Part shown: piece after piece, positions 6,412 through 6,852 of the stretch
How positions within the stretch are numbered: the first letter of the stretch is position 1
How the letters are laid out: every line of letters begins with the position of its first letter
DNA from: Chitinophagaceae bacterium
Lineage (GTDB): Bacteria > Bacteroidota > Bacteroidia > Chitinophagales > Chitinophagaceae
Direction: 5' to 3'
DNA length: 6,852 nt
Assembly (NCBI GenBank): GCA_009996555.1
Contig: JAACZX010000127.1
Span: 1-6,852, forward strand
Notes under the pieces: generated by a model
Databases searched by the model: none
Seen by the model: only the letters and a program-made list of their open reading frames with translations
Told to the model about the DNA's origin: nothing
Translations under genes and position numbers: made by a program

Positions 6412-6848
6412 CTTTTTTGTTTGCTGTATAAACGCAGGTAATGGTCTTCCCGTTCACGCATCTTCTTAATTTGTTGTGAAGACTTGTCGCCATATCCTGC
6501 AAGGTGGAGGCAGCCATGAAAGATGACACGATGTAGTTCATTTTTAAATGAGGCGGCGGCAGTCTTTGCGTTCTCTTTTACACGGTCGATACTAATGTAC
6601 AGCTCGGCAGTAATGGGTTCTTTTCCTTTGCTCATCGGAAACGTAATAATATCTGTGTAATAATCATGCTGCAAAAAGTTGCGGTTGATTTCCAACAGCG
6701 CATCATCTGTACAAAAGATGACATTCAGTTCTTCAAGTACAAAGCCTTCTTTTTTAAAAAGGCTGTTTATAAATTGCTTTAAAAGCGTTCGTTGTGTAAA
6801 AGAAAACTGAATGTCCTGGTAGAAAAAATTAACAAGGCCTGTCTGCAT
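6408..6848 (-). CDS. ybeY: Endoribonuclease / rRNA maturation factor YbeY
   Basis: YbeY is a metal-dependent single-strand endoribonuclease in the cytoplasm, involved in 16S rRNA 3'-end maturation and ribosome quality control (UPF0054 family). The product has 146 residues, a normal length. The conserved central stretch EINRNFLQHDYYTDIITFP (53-71) and ELYISIDRV (82-90) are followed by the metal-site helix ELHRVIFHGCLHLAGYGDK (104-122). His111 and His115 are the first two ligands of the H-x3-H-x5-H motif. The third position holds Asp121 instead of His, and the position of the usual conserved Arg (YRGKD in E. coli) is Leu59. Both changes are, as I recall, typical of the Bacteroidota form. The start at 6848 is the only good ATG; just four bases of upstream sequence are in the window, so its promoter cannot be seen. 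It overlaps the CAP gene by four bases and heads this leftward group. Confidence 0.93.
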   Translation of the reverse strand: MQTGLVNFFYQDIQFSFTQRTLLKQFINSLFKKEGFVLEELNVIFCTDDALLEINRNFLQHDYYTDIITFPMSKGKEPITAELYISIDRVKENAKTAAASFKNELHRVIFHGCLHLAGYGDKSSQQIKKMREREDHYLRLYSKQKR

Positions 6849-6852
6849 AAAT

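Noticed and set aside
6317..6541. Minus-strand open frame across the ybeY-CAP junction
   Set aside because: It overlaps two well-supported genes in another frame and shows no domain.

Overview
The window carries five protein-coding genes, all on the minus strand, plus about 440 bases of gene-free, repeat-bearing DNA at the left end. It looks like the chromosome of a member of the Bacteroidota, most likely near the Chitinophagaceae. The reasons are an OMP_b-brl_3-type TonB-dependent receptor with a carboxypeptidase-regulatory-like N-terminal domain, the Bacteroidota form of YbeY, copies of the phylum's -7 promoter box (TAnnTTTG), and weak or absent Shine-Dalgarno sequences. The family placement is inference; no rRNA or other phylogenetic marker was compared.

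In the direction of transcription (right to left), the first gene is ybeY, an rRNA-maturation endoribonuclease (6848-6408). Its TGA overlaps the ATG of a secreted CAP/SCP-domain protein (6411-5746). The CAP stop codon lies in a perfect 25-bp inverted repeat (5697-5749), which also touches the promoter box of the next gene. That gene encodes a 207-residue protein with a phage-type HNH endonuclease-like core (5677-5054). mnmG, the FAD-dependent tRNA wobble-uridine modification enzyme, follows with its own promoter box only six bases before its ATG (5005-3137). It ends in an intrinsic terminator that contains its stop codon.

After a roughly 230-base intergenic region with a small inverted repeat comes a separately transcribed outer-membrane beta-barrel receptor (2902-446). 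Its 3' region holds two stem-loops, one of which is a plausible terminator. The left end (1-265) consists of alternating degenerate repeats of two types, related to the 'cacaaag/cacggag' low-complexity repeats I recall from many bacterial intergenic regions.

Functionally, ybeY and mnmG are translation housekeeping genes (rRNA processing and tRNA modification), and I recall them as neighbours in other Bacteroidota. The CAP and HNH-like genes sit between them and are the less conventional cargo. The receptor is probably unrelated. I see no complete new multi-gene system. The best leads are the HNH-like protein, the long hairpin between it and the CAP gene, and the near-leaderless promoter arrangement.
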